This document shows positions 62,601 to 64,000 of a DNA stretch of 64,000 nucleotides, in pieces; within the stretch, counting starts at the first letter, position 1; the number at the start of each line of letters is the position of its first letter. This DNA comes from Tiliqua scincoides. Lineage: Eukaryota > Chordata > Lepidosauria > Squamata > Scincidae. Both the position numbers and the translations under genes were made by a program. The notes under the pieces are model-generated. The model searched no databases and was not told the origin of the DNA. It worked only from the letters and a program-made list of their open reading frames with translations. The DNA lies in assembly GCF_035046505.1 (NCBI RefSeq), contig NC_089822.1, positions 108,889,307 through 108,953,306 on the forward strand, in the 5' to 3' direction.

Positions 62601-62966
62601 CATTAATAAGCCAGCGGCTCCAGGGTCCATCGCGATCATACAGCATCACCACCCTCTTGATGTTGTTGCCATAGTTGAAGTATAGCTTCTTGCCCTCAAG
62701 GGCCAGCAGATCACCATCACGGCATTCCCAGTGCTGGAGAGGGCTTCCAGCGTTGCAGGGCTGCAAAAAGAGGGCCGTTTTGCTCATTGCAGTTCCAGCA
62801 GCCACACAGAGCTGTGAGTCCATGTGACGGAGGAGACTTCTGTTGACCCATTGGAAGAGCTGTGCTGTGCTGTTCAAGTTGCAGGAGGCTGCTGTGAGGT
62901 AGTTGGGCTGTTGCACAGCCACACAAAGCTTATGTTTTTCATTGTACAGAGCAAAGGAGCTGGGAA
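54619..62966 (-). CDS. Partial lectin gene: MRC-type cysteine-rich domain joined to one C-type lectin domain
   Basis: Four minus-strand exons, in transcript order: 62966-62577, 56613-56465, 55709-55594, 54745-54619 (stop TAA at 54621-54619). Phases fit exactly. The cysteine-rich exon is 390 nt with phase 1 at both ends; its final base plus the first two of the next exon make a codon, giving SNICR-T-ACIPSAWDW. The lectin exons then run phase 0, phase 2, stop. About 260 residues are visible. The protein stops just after the lectin domain (HHWICERKH), so there is no C-terminal membrane segment or repeated lectin domains as in MRC1, MRC2, PLA2R1 or LY75. The 5' exon(s), carrying a signal peptide or membrane anchor, were not found and may lie beyond the window. 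No fibronectin-II exon was seen in the 5.9-kb intron. The function is inferred to be glycan binding; no gene symbol is assigned. Confidence 0.75.
57060..57910 (+). mobile_element. CR1/L2-type LINE 3' end, split by a MITE
   Basis: Broken reading frames give WDYCNALCVGLPSKTPRKL, TGTRRYD and FKVLVL, then ALHDISPSYLKGCLLPYIPA, typical of the C-terminus of CR1/L2-clade reverse-transcriptase proteins. The tail continues AAGCTGTCTTA, is interrupted by the MITE at 57677-57849, and resumes GAGAAAGGTGGGATATAAAT followed by AAATAAATAAA. The insertion leaves TTA on both sides. Confidence 0.75.
57677..57849. mobile_element. H1 MITE copy inside a LINE tail, TSD TTA
   Basis: GGGCCCAATCCTATCAAAC to GTTGGATAGGATTGAGCCC, with TTA at 57674-57676 and 57850-57852. 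It interrupts the CR1/L2-like LINE end. Confidence 0.9.
58805..58955 (+). mobile_element. MIR-like / CORE-SINE
   Basis: GGGTGACCTTGGGCCAGTCA, CTACCTCACAGGGTTGTTGT, then GGTGGTATAAAAATG and AAATAAATAAA. The first two blocks are hallmarks of MIR/CORE-SINE families. Confidence 0.75.
59771..59970. mobile_element. H1-related MITE (AATCCTAACCCC subfamily)
   Basis: GGGTGCAATCCTAACCCC to GGGGTTAGGATTGTGGCC, with ATA on the left and TTA on the right. Same subfamily as 47995-48195. Confidence 0.85.
60078..60300. mobile_element. hAT-type MITE (223 bp), TSD GATTCAGC
   Basis: The inverted ends are CAGTGGTGTAGCTAGAGGG and CCCTCTAGCTATGCCACTG. There is an exact GATTCAGC duplication at 60070-60077 and 60301-60308. 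The interior is also partly palindromic (GAGGCTTCCTG against CAGGAAGCCTC). Confidence 0.93.
61869..62250. mobile_element. hAT-type element, second copy of the 2006-2469 family
   Basis: It begins CAGGGGTGTCCAAAGTTTTT and follows the 2006-2469 copy through the GAATGAATG and GGCCTTGCACAAAGCAAGGC sections. The right end degrades at GGTTTGGGCA. No intact target duplication was seen. Confidence 0.8.
62577..62966 (-). CDS. Exon encoding MRC-type cysteine-rich (ricin-B-like) domain
   Basis: The acceptor is CCCCTACCCCAG|TT and the donor is CCGCA|GTAAGT. The translation (FALYNEKHKLCVAVQQ onward) follows the MRC1 cysteine-rich domain closely: FNYGN, VMLYDRDGPWSRW and the final NIC all align with MRC1 FNYGN, IMLYKGSGLWSRW and NLC. 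All six cysteines are kept (KLC, ASC, QLC, QPC, WEC, NIC), and so is the Trp-containing WSRW segment that lines the sulfated-sugar pocket in MRC1. N-glycosylation sequons NST, NRS and NGT are present. In the family this beta-trefoil domain binds 4-O-sulfated GalNAc-type sugars; whether this copy does is inferred only. Confidence 0.88.
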
Positions 62967-63118
62967 CTGGGGTAGGGGACACGTAGGGGGGGGAAACAGG
63001 GTAAGTAAGAGGTAAGTAGATAGAAAAACATCAAGGTTGGACAGAGGGAAGAGAAAGAGAGAGAGATCATTTAGGTCTGGGACTGGGTTCAGCAGCAGGA
63101 ACAGAGCCAAGGCTCTAA

Positions 63119-63293
63119 GGGCTCAATCCTATCCAACTTTTCAGCCCTGTAGCTGCAATGCAGCCCTGAGGTAAGGGAACAAATGTCCCCTTACCTTGAG
63201 GAGCCCTTTGTGACTGCATCCCTACCACAGGATGCAGCACTTGCCTCATTGGCATGGTTGCACTGGCACTGGAAAATCAGATAGGATTGGGCC
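63119..63293. mobile_element. H1 MITE copy, TSD TAA
   Basis: GGGCTCAATCCTATCCAAC to CAGATAGGATTGGGCC, with TAA on both sides. It lies about 150 bp upstream of the lectin cysteine-rich exon. Confidence 0.87.
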
Positions 63294-63298
63294 TAAGA

Positions 63299-63529
63299 CA
63301 GCAATTTTCAACCAGTGTGCCATGGCACATTGGTGTGCTGCAAATAGTCTGCCAGTGTGTGGTGGGAGCTTGTGGGAGGGTCATTTATTAGCAGGGCCAT
63401 TGGGGGGGTTTGAGCCCCTGCTGTCAGTGCAGTGTGCCTTGTCAATTGCCAAAAAAAAACCGATGGCGTGCATTACCATGTTAGTGCCTTGTCAGTGTGC
63501 CATGAGATGAAAAAGCTAGAAAATCACTG
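63299..63529. mobile_element. Probable hAT-type element
   Basis: It begins CAGCAATTTTCAACCAGTG and ends AGCTAGAAAATCACTG, with GTGTGCCATG motifs near both ends. The flanking 8-mers are not convincingly duplicated, partly because a MITE (63119-63293) landed next to its left edge. Confidence 0.55.
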
Positions 63530-64000
63530 GGTTAGAGGAAGAGACAGCAGATGGATAAGGGGGTGGGGAGTGCACTCTGCCAATTCACCACCTCTCCAGT
63601 GCACCTGATGCTGCATTAAACAGAGCCACATCAACAGTATCCTGTCTCTGATCATGGAGGTTCTCTTTAGCTACCATAACAGATGGAAGTGGTTTGCATG
63701 GGTAGAATGGAGATAGAGCATGTTGGAGGAACTTCCAAAAGGTGTGGTGGGAGTAGGTTGGCCCCTTGAACTTGTAGTCCTCTCACGTTTTTGACACATC
63801 AACCAACCTTGCTCTTCTGCTTCAAGTCTGAGCCTGGCTGTCCCCTCTTATTTGTTGTTTCAAATTTAGTTAAATCAAAGCAGAGAAGACAGGTGGTTCA
63901 CAAGAGCTGATCCCTTCCTCAATGGGGAGTTTTAGCTGTGCAAGCGGGCTTTCTAGGTTTATTGGTATGAATAGCAGAAGATAGGAATCAGACTAGGGTA

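Noticed and set aside
63100-63120. A leucine-rich peptide (ALFLLLNPVPD) on the minus strand upstream of the cysteine-rich exon, like a signal peptide.
   Set aside because: There is no ATG (it begins at TTG) and no donor in the right phase, and it runs into the polypyrimidine intron end.

Overview
The window is vertebrate nuclear DNA, most likely from a squamate reptile (lizard or snake). It has spliced genes with GT-AG introns, two CpG-rich promoters, and dense short DNA-transposon copies (hAT and PIF/Harbinger-type MITEs with readable target-site duplications) beside L1, CR1/L2-like LINE and tRNA-derived SINE pieces. The very numerous inverted-repeat MITE that begins GCTGCAATCCTATGCACAC is one I associate with squamate genomes.

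Layout. 1-7.1 kb is repeat-rich intergenic DNA. ILVBL (HACL2) lies on the plus strand: a CpG island at about 7.1-7.65 kb with an RFX X-box and a probable non-coding first exon, then 15 coding exons from 12805 to 23212 (633 aa), and a polyadenylation signal at 24341. 24.4-31.7 kb is intergenic and made largely of nested DNA transposons. SYDE1 follows on the same strand: a CpG island at about 31.75-32.85 kb and eight coding exons from 32362 to 49185 (910 aa; C2 plus RhoGAP). 49.2-54.4 kb is intergenic. The right end carries part of a minus-strand lectin gene. A mannose-receptor-type cysteine-rich (ricin-B-like) exon at 62577-62966 is followed by three exons of one C-type lectin domain (56613 down to 54619, with a stop codon). 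The intron phases join these exons directly, with no fibronectin-II exon seen between them.

ILVBL is an endoplasmic-reticulum 2-hydroxyacyl-CoA lyase and SYDE1 is a synaptic Rho-GAP. Their proximity is conserved synteny (human 19p13.12) rather than a shared pathway. From memory they are convergent in human but run head-to-tail here. The most unusual gene is the lectin: an MRC-type cysteine-rich domain apparently fused to a single, modified C-type lectin domain. The rest of the interest lies in transposon structure: a nearly perfect 181-bp palindromic hAT MITE, a TWA-targeting MITE family with nested palindromes, an inverted duplication across a hAT junction, and a 37-nt U6 snRNA fragment between 9-bp duplications.

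All exon boundaries were read by eye from splice signals, reading-frame continuity and remembered protein families. No alignment or search was run.
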